Source of the DNA: SAR324 cluster bacterium
GTDB lineage: Bacteria > SAR324 > XYD2-FULL-50-16
Direction of reading: 5' to 3'
Length of the DNA stretch: 27,388 bases
Assembly: GCA_002401295.1 (NCBI GenBank)
Contig: NVSR01000013.1
Coordinates: 12,266 to 39,653, forward strand
The translations under genes and the position numbers were made by a program. Every line of letters starts with the position of its first letter. The first letter of the stretch is position 1. Of the stretch, positions 9,101-16,669 are shown piece by piece. The notes under the pieces were generated by a model, which was given only the letters and a program-made list of their open reading frames with translations, was not told where the DNA came from and ran no database searches.

Positions 9101-9284
9101 CCATCAGGCTCTTCTTTCTACTTTACATGCACTCAAGGGAGTTCTGTATAACTGTGGCCTCAATTCTCTGGGAGAAATCGTTCAGGAAATAGAAAGGAGT
9201 TTCCAACATCAATTCACTGAAGGTATTGTGGAAAAAAGTGAGTCTCTTTTATCTCAAGAATTTGGTGAATTTATTTACTCTTAA
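6195..9284 (+). CDS. Hybrid sensor histidine kinase: REC-PAS-PAS-HisKA-HATPase-REC-REC-Hpt
   Basis: This is a 1029-residue cytoplasmic phosphorelay protein with no transmembrane segment. An N-terminal receiver (about 28-150; DD at 35-36, D85, K in HDYKTKTEL) precedes two PAS domains (about 185-305 and 312-410). HisKA has FIASVSHEIRTPLSS with phospho-His H430. The ATPase domain (about 530-645) shows N in INLLGNAAKF, DTGIGIP and GGTGLGL. A second receiver (658-770) keeps D712 and K757 but lacks the usual Ser/Thr. A third receiver (785-900) is canonical, with D836 and K886. The C-terminal Hpt-like domain has LHALKGVLYNCG with H978. The chain can thus run His-Asp-His within one protein. The N-terminal receiver implies control by another kinase. 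It starts 77 bases after trmJ. No DNA-binding regulator is adjacent, so the output partner is unknown. Confidence 0.9.
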   Translation: MSDNDELLIFVDDTDSEIPQLTPEKQDFWKVILVDDEESVHQVTKIALSNFEFRGKRLQFFSAYTGIEAKQLIEKHPDTAVILLDVVMEEDNTGLELIKYIRNQLKNSRSRIILRTGQPGQAPEKKIVAEYDIHDYKTKTELTTQKLFTMMVTALRSYQEIMDAIASRQQLEQERNIFVSGPVSVLKWAKDPGLSVVYISPNAKDLLGYSVEELTEGRLTYTDLIHPEDVEQVHSSLMKFAEENRENFEQEYRVVCKDGKILWLHVFISPVRDEWGNVSQFIGYIIDATLQKEQEKLLFEKVIEGIVFTDLNDRVLKLNQTMAEIAGISRPEAEGMDIYNLMVPEHQALYREKSILVMAEGQAQRFELNILKSQREPVPCLVTLTPLKDLSEEVTGFFIFMIDLTERKNIEKELRTSLEAEKRFIASVSHEIRTPLSSIMGYTELLNETDTLSETQKNYCSHISVNSKHLLTLINDILDISKIEADQLELTETKTNLSEVLIESGVMISSRIQKDVKLEVDIDEFNFYFQCDPVRIRQIFINLLGNAAKFTKSGVIKLYLKGFEELEDNRVRLRICVEDTGIGIPEEKQRLLFQAFKQAHMGDYGGTGLGLYLSRSVAQLMEGTIEVESEEGVGSQFTVTLVLKKGDDKDEAHSFSGKKILLLENDPILSRMLQEKLENVGAHLIQLKELENTSQVFRESLRLEALDAVVIDMDILKEKSLYIAGSLKEIFPDIVIIGIKQETNPLQLSELDSLLMKPFSFYQLAKELNKGFGRINKIQSDVSSLKILLVEDIEANRQLFCQMFKKFFNLIPDVATNGREAVEAIRDNTYDGVFMDVQMPVMDGIEAATEIRKFNQEVKIIAMTGNVFVEDIQLTQQAGMDGFLAKPVQREDLQNVLNSLMVGDDSIMQQKKVATDDPLEIGTKHRESIYDFIRKLSDDEATAHELVELTVDEIKALLDRSRDCFKNKDHQALLSTLHALKGVLYNCGLNSLGEIVQEIERSFQHQFTEGIVEKSESLLSQEFGEFIYS

Positions 9285-9303
9285 AACTCTTCAATACTCC
9301 CTT

Positions 9304-9329
9304 CCTTCCCATCCCCCTACATGGGAAGG
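9304..9329 (+). terminator. Possible terminator hairpin after hybrid kinase
   Basis: CCTTCCCAT (9304-9312) is the exact reverse complement of ATGGGAAGG (9321-9329), giving a 9-bp stem with an 8-base loop. It starts 20 bases after the kinase stop codon, which fits a terminator. It has no T-tract on either side, so it may be Rho-dependent or serve only as an mRNA 3'-end stabiliser. Confidence 0.45.
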
Positions 9330-9390
9330 CATAGCAACCGCACTTGCCTCTCCCTAGTTTTCTCCCACTCTTTGTTCACCTATTTAAGTT

Positions 9391-9419
9391 GACTATTCCT
9401 AGTTGGAAAATAAATAGTC
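9391..9419. promoter_or_regulatory. Inverted repeat upstream of chemoreceptor
   Basis: GACTATT (9391-9397) and AATAGTC (9413-9419) are perfect reverse complements separated by 15 bases, with CC and GG inside able to add pairing. It lies about 180 bases before the chemoreceptor start. It may be an operator or a weak hairpin. A role is inferred only from position. Confidence 0.3.
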
Positions 9420-9601
9420 CCCCCTTTCGATTGATTGATAGCCCCAAAAAGTCAAAGAATACAGAATGAAAACTTGTTTTTGTTTTCTTAAAAACTGGAT
9501 TTTATTCTTTTTTTTTTGTATAAGAGCAGTAGTGTTAAATATTTTAGTTGGGACAGCTACTTTATCAATAGTTTTTAATATTAGTTGAACTTGAGAGGAA
9601 T

Positions 9602-11662
9602 ATGAGACCGTCAATTAAAGGGAAAATTTTACTTTTAACGATCCTGCCATTGGTCTTAGGGGGGATGGCTCTGACTTGGTTTAATGCCATCAATATGCAG
9701 AGTGATGGGCAAGAAAAAATTAAGCGTTTTCACCTACAGTTACTGGCGGATAAAAACAATGCCTTAAGACTGAGGACACAGATTGCCTTTGGGGCGATTG
9801 AAAAATTTTTTCAAGACGCTCAGCCAGATAATATAGGAGAGCAGTTACATCAACGTGGAGAAGAGTTCCATCGAGGAATACAAAAATATTATAACCTCAA
9901 AAGTAAGCAATTGAATGCTGAAGAACTCAAAAAAGCAATTATCGACTATGTGAAATTTTACCGTTATGACGATGGGAGGGGCTATTTTTGGATTAATGAT
10001 CTAAAACCACGTATGATCATGCACCCGATTGTCAGTCGTTTAGATGGGATGGACTTGAGTCAATATAAAGATCCTAATGGAGTGGAACTCTTCAATGAAA
10101 TGGTGAGGGTTGTTAAGACACAAGATTCAGGTCTTGTACGCTACCAATGGCTGAATTCTTCAACAGATAAAATTGAAGATAAGATTAGCTATGTCTTTCT
10201 GTTCAAACCTTTCAATTGGATCCTGGGCACGGGGGAGTATAAAAGTATTTTGCAGGCCAAATATCAGGTGCTAGCCAAGGAAACGATTGCGAAGCTACGA
10301 TATGGAAAAGATGGTTACTTCTGGATTAATGATTATCAAGCGAATATGATCATGCACCCGATCAAGCCTTCATTGAATGGTAAAAATATGGCTGGATTGA
10401 AGGATTCCCAAGGAGTCTATTTCATGCAGGAATTTGTGAAGCTGGCTAAAACGAAAGGTGAGGGGTTTGTCAATTATTCCTGGCCTAAACCTGGTGTAGA
10501 AGGGGAACGGCCAAAGTTATCCTACATCAAAAGTTTTGAGCCTTGGGCTTGGATTATCGGTACCGGAATTTATATTGATGATATAGACCTACTGGTAGCT
10601 AAGGAACGAATGGCAGTAGAGAAGGGGATTAATCGCATGGTCTACGAAAATACGGGTGTCGGCTTCTTATTCTGTTTCTTTTTGCTCTTACTGGTATACG
10701 TTTTTGTGAACCAAACGTTGAATAAACCCATCCAACAAATGATGTGTTTTTTAGAAGATTTAACCCGTGGCAAGTTGAATATTCGCTTAGACATACAAAC
10801 GAAAGATGAATTGGGGAAAATGGCAGGAGCCTTGAACTATTTTACGGGGAATCTGCATAGGGTAATGCAAGATATTCAGAGTAGTGCTGAAGTACTCTCT
10901 TCTGCATCCAGCCAATTATCAGCAACGACAACTCAGATTGAGCAGACAACCCAAGGAGTCAAGGGAGGAACTCAGGAGGCCGCCCAGGCAATGCAGCTGA
11001 CTATCGAAAATATTAGTGAGATAGCTGGCTCAATCAGTGAAATAAATGAAAATTTGAGTCACATTCAAGGGAATATTGCGCTGACTCAAAAGGGGGCGGA
11101 GAAAGGGAGTGATGCTATTCTTGACATTGATGCCACCATGCAAAAAATCACAACCAATAGTGAAGAAGTGATTGAAATTATGGATGTGATCAATGACATT
11201 ATTAATCAAACGAAGATGTTATCCACTAACGCAGCGATTGAAGCAGCCAGAGCTGGAGAATTTGGTAAGGGCTTTGCGGTGGTTGCTGATGAGGTGGGGA
11301 AATTGGCGGAAAGTAGTAAAGGGGCATCCAGTAAAATATCTCGTACAGTCAAGTCTAGTGCTCACAATGTTGAAGAAGGAGCGCGGGTAACTAAAAAAAC
11401 AGAGCAGGCTTTGAACGAAATCATGGGGCAAATTGGAGGCATTGCTCAGCAAGTGGAGAAGGTTGCACAGCATATGGTACTCCAGAATCAGCAAATGCAA
11501 GAAATGGATCAAGCCTCTGAAAAGATTATCGAGATTAGTGAAAGCAATGTCACTGCGATGGTGGAATTATCCAGTGCTATGCAGCAAGTGGATTCCACCA
11601 CAGGAGAACTCAATCAAATGGCTTTAAGGCTGCAGCAGCATGTGAAGAGGTTTGAACTTTAA
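9602..11662 (+). CDS. Methyl-accepting chemotaxis protein with tandem Cache_2-type sensor domains
   Basis: This 686-residue chemoreceptor has TM1 at about 7-27 and a long periplasmic region (28-348). That region holds two similar sensor units, each with the core GYFWIND...MIMHPI (127-142 and 238-253) and ending in W-x-(I/L)-G-T-G (206-211, 317-322). TM2 is at about 350-370, followed by HAMP (about 371-425). The signalling hairpin is around 520-575: NQTKMLSTNAAIEAARAGE, then GKGFAVVADEV. Cache_2 modules typically bind small organic acids or similar ligands. The protein would drive a CheA/CheW array to steer swimming. The ribosome binding site GAGAGGA supports this start. No CheA, CheW or CheR gene is adjacent, so it is an orphan receptor. 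No CheR-docking pentapeptide is seen at the C-terminus. Its stop overlaps the convergent kinase by 4 bases. Confidence 0.95.
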   Translation: MRPSIKGKILLLTILPLVLGGMALTWFNAINMQSDGQEKIKRFHLQLLADKNNALRLRTQIAFGAIEKFFQDAQPDNIGEQLHQRGEEFHRGIQKYYNLKSKQLNAEELKKAIIDYVKFYRYDDGRGYFWINDLKPRMIMHPIVSRLDGMDLSQYKDPNGVELFNEMVRVVKTQDSGLVRYQWLNSSTDKIEDKISYVFLFKPFNWILGTGEYKSILQAKYQVLAKETIAKLRYGKDGYFWINDYQANMIMHPIKPSLNGKNMAGLKDSQGVYFMQEFVKLAKTKGEGFVNYSWPKPGVEGERPKLSYIKSFEPWAWIIGTGIYIDDIDLLVAKERMAVEKGINRMVYENTGVGFLFCFFLLLLVYVFVNQTLNKPIQQMMCFLEDLTRGKLNIRLDIQTKDELGKMAGALNYFTGNLHRVMQDIQSSAEVLSSASSQLSATTTQIEQTTQGVKGGTQEAAQAMQLTIENISEIAGSISEINENLSHIQGNIALTQKGAEKGSDAILDIDATMQKITTNSEEVIEIMDVINDIINQTKMLSTNAAIEAARAGEFGKGFAVVADEVGKLAESSKGASSKISRTVKSSAHNVEEGARVTKKTEQALNEIMGQIGGIAQQVEKVAQHMVLQNQQMQEMDQASEKIIEISESNVTAMVELSSAMQQVDSTTGELNQMALRLQQHVKRFEL

Positions 11663-13476
11663 CCCGCTAACTGCAGGGGTAAGGTAAAACAAAAGAGGGC
11701 ACCTTCCTCTCTATTCTCCGCCCAAATTTGACCTTGATGGGCTTCAATGATGCCTTGAGAAATAGTTAAACCCAGACCGGTGCCTTTTACCTTCCGATCT
11801 TTTGCTTTGACTTGTTGAAATTTCTGAAAAATCTGTTGTAGTTGATCTTCTGGAATTCCAGGTCCTTGATCGCTAATTTTGAGGGTAAAAAAATCCGACT
11901 TGCTTTCCACGGAAAGAGTAATCCTACCTACTTCAGGAGAAAATTTGATAGCATTGCCTAAGAGGTTGATAATCACTTGAGTGATACGCCCAAAATCTCC
12001 TACAAAGTGGATATTTGTTTGAGGAGCTTCAATCTTTAAGTTGCCAGTCTTGATTAGGCTACCCTCCACAGCGCGAACGGCTGTATTGATAATCTCATCC
12101 AATTCAACGTCTTTAAACGTAAAATCCAGCTGTCCGGAATCCAAGCTGGACATATCCAGGATATTATCAATTAAAGCACTCAGTCTTTCACCTTCATCGA
12201 TAATTATCTCGGTAAATTTTTTCTGCTCTTCCCAGCTTAATTTACATTCCTGCAGTGTGTCCGCATAGCCGAGAATGGATACCATGGGAGTTCTGAGCTC
12301 ATGAGTGACCATCGCCAAAAAATCATCTTTAAGTTTATCCAAACTTTTTAGTTTTTTATTGCTACTTTTGAGTTGAAGGTTTGCCTGGCCTAACTCTTGC
12401 GTTCGTTCCTTCACTCGTTGATCGAGTTTGTCATGGGCTTGCTTCAATAAGAGTTGTGCTTCTTTCTTCTCTTGAATTTCTTCCCCCAGCAGCTCAACTG
12501 TATTTTGGAGCTTTTGTTTTGAGTTTTCCAAGCGTCGTAAAAGCCAGCGAAAACTAAAATGCAGCACCAGTAAAGTCACCGTAAGAATCCCTCCAGTGAA
12601 TAATAATGAACTCAAAACATATTGTTTTACTTTTTTGACTTCCTGAGTGATGTCATTGAGAAGAATGATACCTCCAATATGCTCACCTAAAAAATTCTTC
12701 AGCATTGGAGGTTGGTGCAGTACATACCACTTGTCGTCGATGTGGACTCTTTGCCGGTGTTTCATCAAATTCAGATCAGAGGGAAGCTTTTGAAAAATAG
12801 GGAATTGCTCTGTCATAATGATAAAATCACCAAATTTTTTGATATTTCCCGATAAAGTTAAATCTTTATCTGCCTGGCTAGCAACAATATAGATTGCTGC
12901 CGGTGAGTGCAATTCCAACTCGAAGAGTTGGAGCTCTCTTTCAATGCCGAGGTATAAGGCAACGGTGCCTAGTTTTTTACCATCTGGTGAAAAAATTGGT
13001 TGGACAATTTGGTAGTAAACTTCTCCTTGAATCCATTGAAACCCCGCTAATTTTTTTCGTTCTTCCAGGGCAACGTGAAGAGCTTTTTGGGGTATGGTTA
13101 ATGAGTAATCAGGATTCATACTCAAGAATGAAGTGCCATCGGCTAAGAAAAAACGAAGCTGCAGAAAATCAGGATTCTTGCTTTGCTCATGTTTAAAAAA
13201 AGGTATTGTACTTTGTCTGAGCAATTGTTGATTCTGGGTGACCAGTGCCGGAATTAAAGACTGATTGAAATGTACAAAATCATTCAGTGTCGCTTGATAG
13301 CTGTCAAAACTGTTATGCTGAATTTGTTTGGCCAATTCATCAAAGTTTTGCTCCTCTAGTTGGAGGATATGATCAATATTTTCTTTATGTTGAGTAATTC
13401 CTCGATAGAGGAAAAAACCGGACAGTGAGATCAGGGTCAAGCTGACCAGGAGGATGGCTTGTAAATGAATCTTCAT
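11659..13476 (-). CDS. Membrane sensor histidine kinase with dCache-like periplasmic domain
   Basis: This 605-residue kinase has TM1 at about 7-26 and a periplasmic sensor (27-285). The segment FFLADGTSFLSMNPDY (109-124), followed by IFSPDGKKLGTVALYLGIE (161-179), resembles dCache_3-type domains. TM2 is at about 286-310, then a coiled coil (315-380). HisKA has FLAMVTHELRTPMVSILGY with H392. The ATPase domain shows INLLGNAIKF (523-532), DQGPGIP (556-562) and GTGLGL (585-590). It has no receiver domain and so should phosphorylate a separate regulator, which is not in the window. It is convergent with the chemoreceptor and overlaps its last 4 bases. AAGGA lies about 13 bases before the ATG, rather far. 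The upstream 415-base region is shared with the divergent membrane-protein pair, so common regulation is possible but unproven. Confidence 0.92.
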   Translation of the reverse strand: MKIHLQAILLVSLTLISLSGFFLYRGITQHKENIDHILQLEEQNFDELAKQIQHNSFDSYQATLNDFVHFNQSLIPALVTQNQQLLRQSTIPFFKHEQSKNPDFLQLRFFLADGTSFLSMNPDYSLTIPQKALHVALEERKKLAGFQWIQGEVYYQIVQPIFSPDGKKLGTVALYLGIERELQLFELELHSPAAIYIVASQADKDLTLSGNIKKFGDFIIMTEQFPIFQKLPSDLNLMKHRQRVHIDDKWYVLHQPPMLKNFLGEHIGGIILLNDITQEVKKVKQYVLSSLLFTGGILTVTLLVLHFSFRWLLRRLENSKQKLQNTVELLGEEIQEKKEAQLLLKQAHDKLDQRVKERTQELGQANLQLKSSNKKLKSLDKLKDDFLAMVTHELRTPMVSILGYADTLQECKLSWEEQKKFTEIIIDEGERLSALIDNILDMSSLDSGQLDFTFKDVELDEIINTAVRAVEGSLIKTGNLKIEAPQTNIHFVGDFGRITQVIINLLGNAIKFSPEVGRITLSVESKSDFFTLKISDQGPGIPEDQLQQIFQKFQQVKAKDRKVKGTGLGLTISQGIIEAHQGQIWAENREEGALFCFTLPLQLAG

Positions 13477-13891
13477 GATATATTTAGAATCCTTCAGTAA
13501 TAATGGGGATCTGGAGTTGGGTGCGTCTAATGGTAAAAGTTCATTTTAGAATGATTTAGAAGGCTGGATTGTACCAATCAAGAGACTTAGAATCAAGGCC
13601 TTTGAGAGGAATTGGCCATATGGCCAGTATAAAATACTCTTATTTTTCTTTAACTTGTCATTTGAGGTTATTTAAGTCTTTTCCCTTTCACCGAGGTTTT
13701 ATTCACAGAAGAATTAAGATAGTATCCAGCCAAAATCTTAGGAGCTGCTTCTCTTCTCATCAATTTCTCTTTAAAATCGGCGGCACCGTTCATATTTCAG
13801 AAAAGTAGTTAACAGTCTGAAGTTTCCGCTGGTCGAAATGACAAACTGTTAACTGAAAAATGAACGCTCCCAAATCGGCTATTGCAGATTA
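13477..13891. other. Divergent intergenic region between kinase and membrane paralogue 1
   Basis: These 415 bases separate two divergent genes and should hold both promoters. A plus-strand frame at 13569-13808 (79 residues, Arg/Phe/His-rich, no ribosome binding site) looks non-coding. The one clear structure is the 10-bp inverted repeat at 13807-13854. No convincing -35/-10 pair was found. Confidence 0.55.
13807..13854. promoter_or_regulatory. 10-bp inverted repeat before membrane paralogue 1
   Basis: AGTTAACAGT (13807-13816) is the exact reverse complement of ACTGTTAACT (13845-13854), separated by 28 bases. Each arm contains the palindrome GTTAAC. The second arm ends 37 bases before the start of the first membrane paralogue. 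It could be a two-site operator or an RNA hairpin in the leader. No similar pair is seen before the second paralogue. Confidence 0.4.
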
Positions 13892-15256
13892 ATGGAACCT
13901 CAGAATCATTTCAGAAAACTAGAAAAAAAAGAAAAGTCTTCACTGCCCGCCATTTTGGATGAGGAAGCAGCTTTTCAAGATAATCTAGAGCCGGTTGAAG
14001 TCTTTACTCATCAACCTGCTTTAGGTCACGATATAGAGATTACCCATGATATTTATCGTGCGGTGAATGACGCTCAATTATTAGTGAACTATATCGCATA
14101 TCAAGGACAGGTTACCTTTATTCAGGAAACCCTGGAGACTGTGATTTTGTCAAAGTTCCTGTTGGAAGAAAAGCAATGGAATGCTGAAATAGAAATCAAG
14201 TTTTGGCATGCTTATGAAAACCTATCTTCAGCAATTGCCCCGGTTACTGTAGAAAGCTTGAAGGCGACAATGCCCCTGGAGCATAGTAATGCTTCCAGCT
14301 CAAACTCCCCCCCTAAAACTAAGGCTGTCTTATCTGTATCAAAATATCGAAAGCTTACTTTCTGTTCCTTATTTTTACTTCTCTTTGTTCAGATTTATTG
14401 GATTATTGGTACGGAGCTGCATCAGAACCAAAAGAAAGGATTTGCAGCCAGAGAAACACTTTATCTAAAAGTTGATAATATTGAAAGTTACTCCACCGAG
14501 ATTATTCGGGAGAAATCTAGTGAGTTGGAAAGATTAAAGGGAGAAATCCTCATAATTAATCAAAAAATGAATGGTAATTATGAGTTACTACTGAGCTGGG
14601 GACGATTTTGGCAGACTTTAGTGGGACAGGCTCCATTCCAAGCTAAAGTGACGCAGTTTGAGCAGGATCGATATTTGTGGCAGCAATTGCGGGCAAACAA
14701 TGAGGGATTAACTCCGCCTTTGACTTTGGCTCTCCAGTCTGAACTCTCTGAAAAAAAATATGGGAGGCTTAGTAGTGGTACGAAAAAACAGTCTGCTAAT
14801 AGGCAACAGATAGAAAAAATCGATACGTTAGAGAGACGCTATGAATTGAGTAAATCTCGTAATAAGCTTTTTTTAACAGGTTTAACTGCGGAGTTTGTCT
14901 TACTAACCTTACAGCAATATTTATTACCCTTATTATATGGCCTGTTGGGAGCAGGGACTTTTGTATTGAGATCATTGACTGATGAGGTCAAAAATCTAAC
15001 ATTTTGCCATGAATCGGATATTAAATATCGGCTGCGCTTACCCCTGGGGGCCTTATCCGGAATGACAATTGGTTGGTTTTTGACTCCTGAGGATGTGTCT
15101 TTTGGGGGGTCAGCTGCACCCATGGCCCTGGCTTTTTTAGCGGGCTATAATGTGGAAATTCTCTTTTCCTTAATGGATAAATTGTCAGAAAAGTTGATCA
15201 TTCGACCTAAAAAAACCGTTCAAAAAAAAGAGGTGGAGCAACAGCAAACAGAGTAG
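13892..15256 (+). CDS. Uncharacterised membrane protein, paralogue 1 of a tandem pair
   Basis: This 454-residue protein is of unknown function. Residues 1-150 are soluble, presumably cytoplasmic, with a helical core (ITHDIYRAVNDAQLLVNYI at 50-68, and IEIKFWHAYENL at 100-111). TM1 is at about 155-174 (ends QIYWIIG). Residues 175-325 are a charged helical, probably periplasmic, segment. A long hydrophobic stretch (about 326-359, with YLLPLLYGLLGA) is followed by RYRLRL-type basic residues and two short hydrophobic segments (about 384-398 GMTIGWF; 408-427 LAFLAGYNVEILFS). The tail is charged. The C-terminal 94 residues match paralogue 2 ungapped at about 62 positions, so this is the conserved, probably functional, domain. 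I recall similar endings in unnamed bacterial membrane proteins but cannot give a family name. No clear ribosome binding site precedes the ATG. Confidence 0.8.
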   Translation: MEPQNHFRKLEKKEKSSLPAILDEEAAFQDNLEPVEVFTHQPALGHDIEITHDIYRAVNDAQLLVNYIAYQGQVTFIQETLETVILSKFLLEEKQWNAEIEIKFWHAYENLSSAIAPVTVESLKATMPLEHSNASSSNSPPKTKAVLSVSKYRKLTFCSLFLLLFVQIYWIIGTELHQNQKKGFAARETLYLKVDNIESYSTEIIREKSSELERLKGEILIINQKMNGNYELLLSWGRFWQTLVGQAPFQAKVTQFEQDRYLWQQLRANNEGLTPPLTLALQSELSEKKYGRLSSGTKKQSANRQQIEKIDTLERRYELSKSRNKLFLTGLTAEFVLLTLQQYLLPLLYGLLGAGTFVLRSLTDEVKNLTFCHESDIKYRLRLPLGALSGMTIGWFLTPEDVSFGGSAAPMALAFLAGYNVEILFSLMDKLSEKLIIRPKKTVQKKEVEQQQTE

Positions 15257-15361
15257 AGTCCCTCTTGTCTCCCCTGTAAAGAAAACCTAAATATTAGAGG
15301 TGAATAGTTGAAATTTAAAGTTAAAATTACAAGATATCACTCAATCTAAGTAAGGCCATTA

Positions 15362-16669
15362 ATGACTGAGGTGAGCAGTGTTGGGGAAAAGATTATCAAC
15401 CAAGAATTTCCTAAAGAACAAGTATCCAAAGATGTGATTCAAGCGGTTAAGGAAGCACAGCTGATTGTCTCCTATATCACGCATCATAATGAAATTAAAG
15501 TACCATCTGACCTGATGGAAACCATTGTAAAATCCAAATATCTGTTACGGTCCGGAAAATGGACGCCCAAAATAGAAATTGAATTCTGGCAGGCATTTAA
15601 TTCTATTTCTTTTTCTATTCAGCCCGTCTCTACTGATAGTTTGAAGGCTAGTCTGCCCAGTTTTGATACCAGAGCTGAGTCGGAAGTCCCAGCAAAAACT
15701 ATGGCTGATAAAGCTGTTTTTCGGTATAGGGTTTTGGCGTTTTTGTCTTTGATCACCCTGCTTTCTGCACAAATTTACTGGATTGTTGGAGTCGATTTGC
15801 ACCGGAATACCCAAACATTGTTTGAGCAGCGTAATGAACTTCGAGCTAAGAAGAAGGAGTTGAGATCATCGAATCAGAAGGTAATTCAAGCAGGGAACAG
15901 TATATCACCACAGCTCACCCAGAAAATGAAAGCTCTGGTTCGAGAGGAGGCTTCTACAAATCAAAGGTTTAAAGTAAATTTGGTGTCCTTGCTGAAATGG
16001 AATCGTATTTGGCAGCGACTACTATTTAGGGACCAGTTTCAAGAAGATACAACTGAATATACAAAAAAAATCTATAAAATTGATAGTAATGAAATTCAAA
16101 GAGACTGGGAGATACTTAAAAAAAGCTTAGAAAATAAAGAAGGTAGGGGAAAAGATTTCCAGTTAGAGAGCAGTGATACTGATAAGGGGGGAAGCTTAGC
16201 ACAGCTGAGTTCGGAAAAAAAAATATTGATGTTGAAGGATTTGACGTTAAAGCAGGAGAAATTGAATGATCGATTAAGGTTGGATATGGCACGTAATCGT
16301 GTGTTTAAAACGATACTCTCTGCGGATTTTGCTTTGAGTGCGTTATATAGTTATTTATTACCGCTTTTATATGGGCTTTTGGGTGCTTGTATGTTTGTAC
16401 TCAGACGTTTGTCAGATGAAATTAGAGGGTTAGTCTATTCCTTCGACTCGGAAGTTCGGTTTCGTCTGCGTTTGGCCTTAGGAGCTTTGACGGGCATGAC
16501 TATTGGTTGGTTCATGACTCCAGAACAGGTTAGTACTGTTGGGTCGATTGGTCCCATGACAATCGCCTTTTTAGCTGGTTACAATGTTGAGATCTTATTT
16601 TCTCAGATGGATTCTCTGATCGAGAGGATTACAAAGACTATTGAGCAAAAAGAAACGATCACTGAGTAA
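15362..16669 (+). CDS. Uncharacterised membrane protein, paralogue 2 of a tandem pair
   Basis: This 435-residue protein has the same architecture as its upstream neighbour. It has a soluble N-terminal region (1-118; matching blocks such as AVKEAQLIVSYI at 28-39 and IEIEFWQAFNSIS at 71-83) and TM1 at about 122-142 (QIYWIVG). Next comes a charged, helical extracytoplasmic segment (143-310) that is poorly conserved with paralogue 1. The conserved C-terminal membrane domain (330-423) contains YLLPLLYGLLGA, RLRLALGALTGMTIGWF and AFLAGYNVEILFS. AAGG lies 8 bases before the ATG. The 105-base gap to paralogue 1 suggests one transcript. The pattern (variable loop, conserved ends) suggests that two related subunits share a common membrane assembly but sense or bind different things; this is inference. 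Its last 11 bases overlap the convergent hybrid kinase gene. Confidence 0.8.
   Translation: MTEVSSVGEKIINQEFPKEQVSKDVIQAVKEAQLIVSYITHHNEIKVPSDLMETIVKSKYLLRSGKWTPKIEIEFWQAFNSISFSIQPVSTDSLKASLPSFDTRAESEVPAKTMADKAVFRYRVLAFLSLITLLSAQIYWIVGVDLHRNTQTLFEQRNELRAKKKELRSSNQKVIQAGNSISPQLTQKMKALVREEASTNQRFKVNLVSLLKWNRIWQRLLFRDQFQEDTTEYTKKIYKIDSNEIQRDWEILKKSLENKEGRGKDFQLESSDTDKGGSLAQLSSEKKILMLKDLTLKQEKLNDRLRLDMARNRVFKTILSADFALSALYSYLLPLLYGLLGACMFVLRRLSDEIRGLVYSFDSEVRFRLRLALGALTGMTIGWFMTPEQVSTVGSIGPMTIAFLAGYNVEILFSQMDSLIERITKTIEQKETITE

Larger units (their letters stand above)
9285..9601. other. Intergenic region between hybrid kinase and chemoreceptor
   Basis: No credible gene is present in these 317 bases. 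The region holds a perfect hairpin close to the kinase stop (9304-9329), an inverted repeat (9391-9419) and a run of ten T (9508-9517). The rest is AT-rich. It probably contains the end of the kinase transcript and the chemoreceptor promoter, but I could not identify clear -35/-10 boxes. A good ribosome binding site, GAGAGGA, lies just before the ATG at 9602. Confidence 0.6.

Noticed and set aside
9468..9517. GAAAAC/GTTTTC stem followed by a T-run as a terminator
   Set aside because: The T-run begins 20 bases after the stem and the stem is AT-rich and only 6 bp, so it does not fit.
13569..13808. 79-residue plus-strand frame in the divergent intergenic region
   Set aside because: Arg/His/Phe-rich composition, no ribosome binding site and no motif. 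It ends just where the inverted repeat begins and fits a promoter region better.
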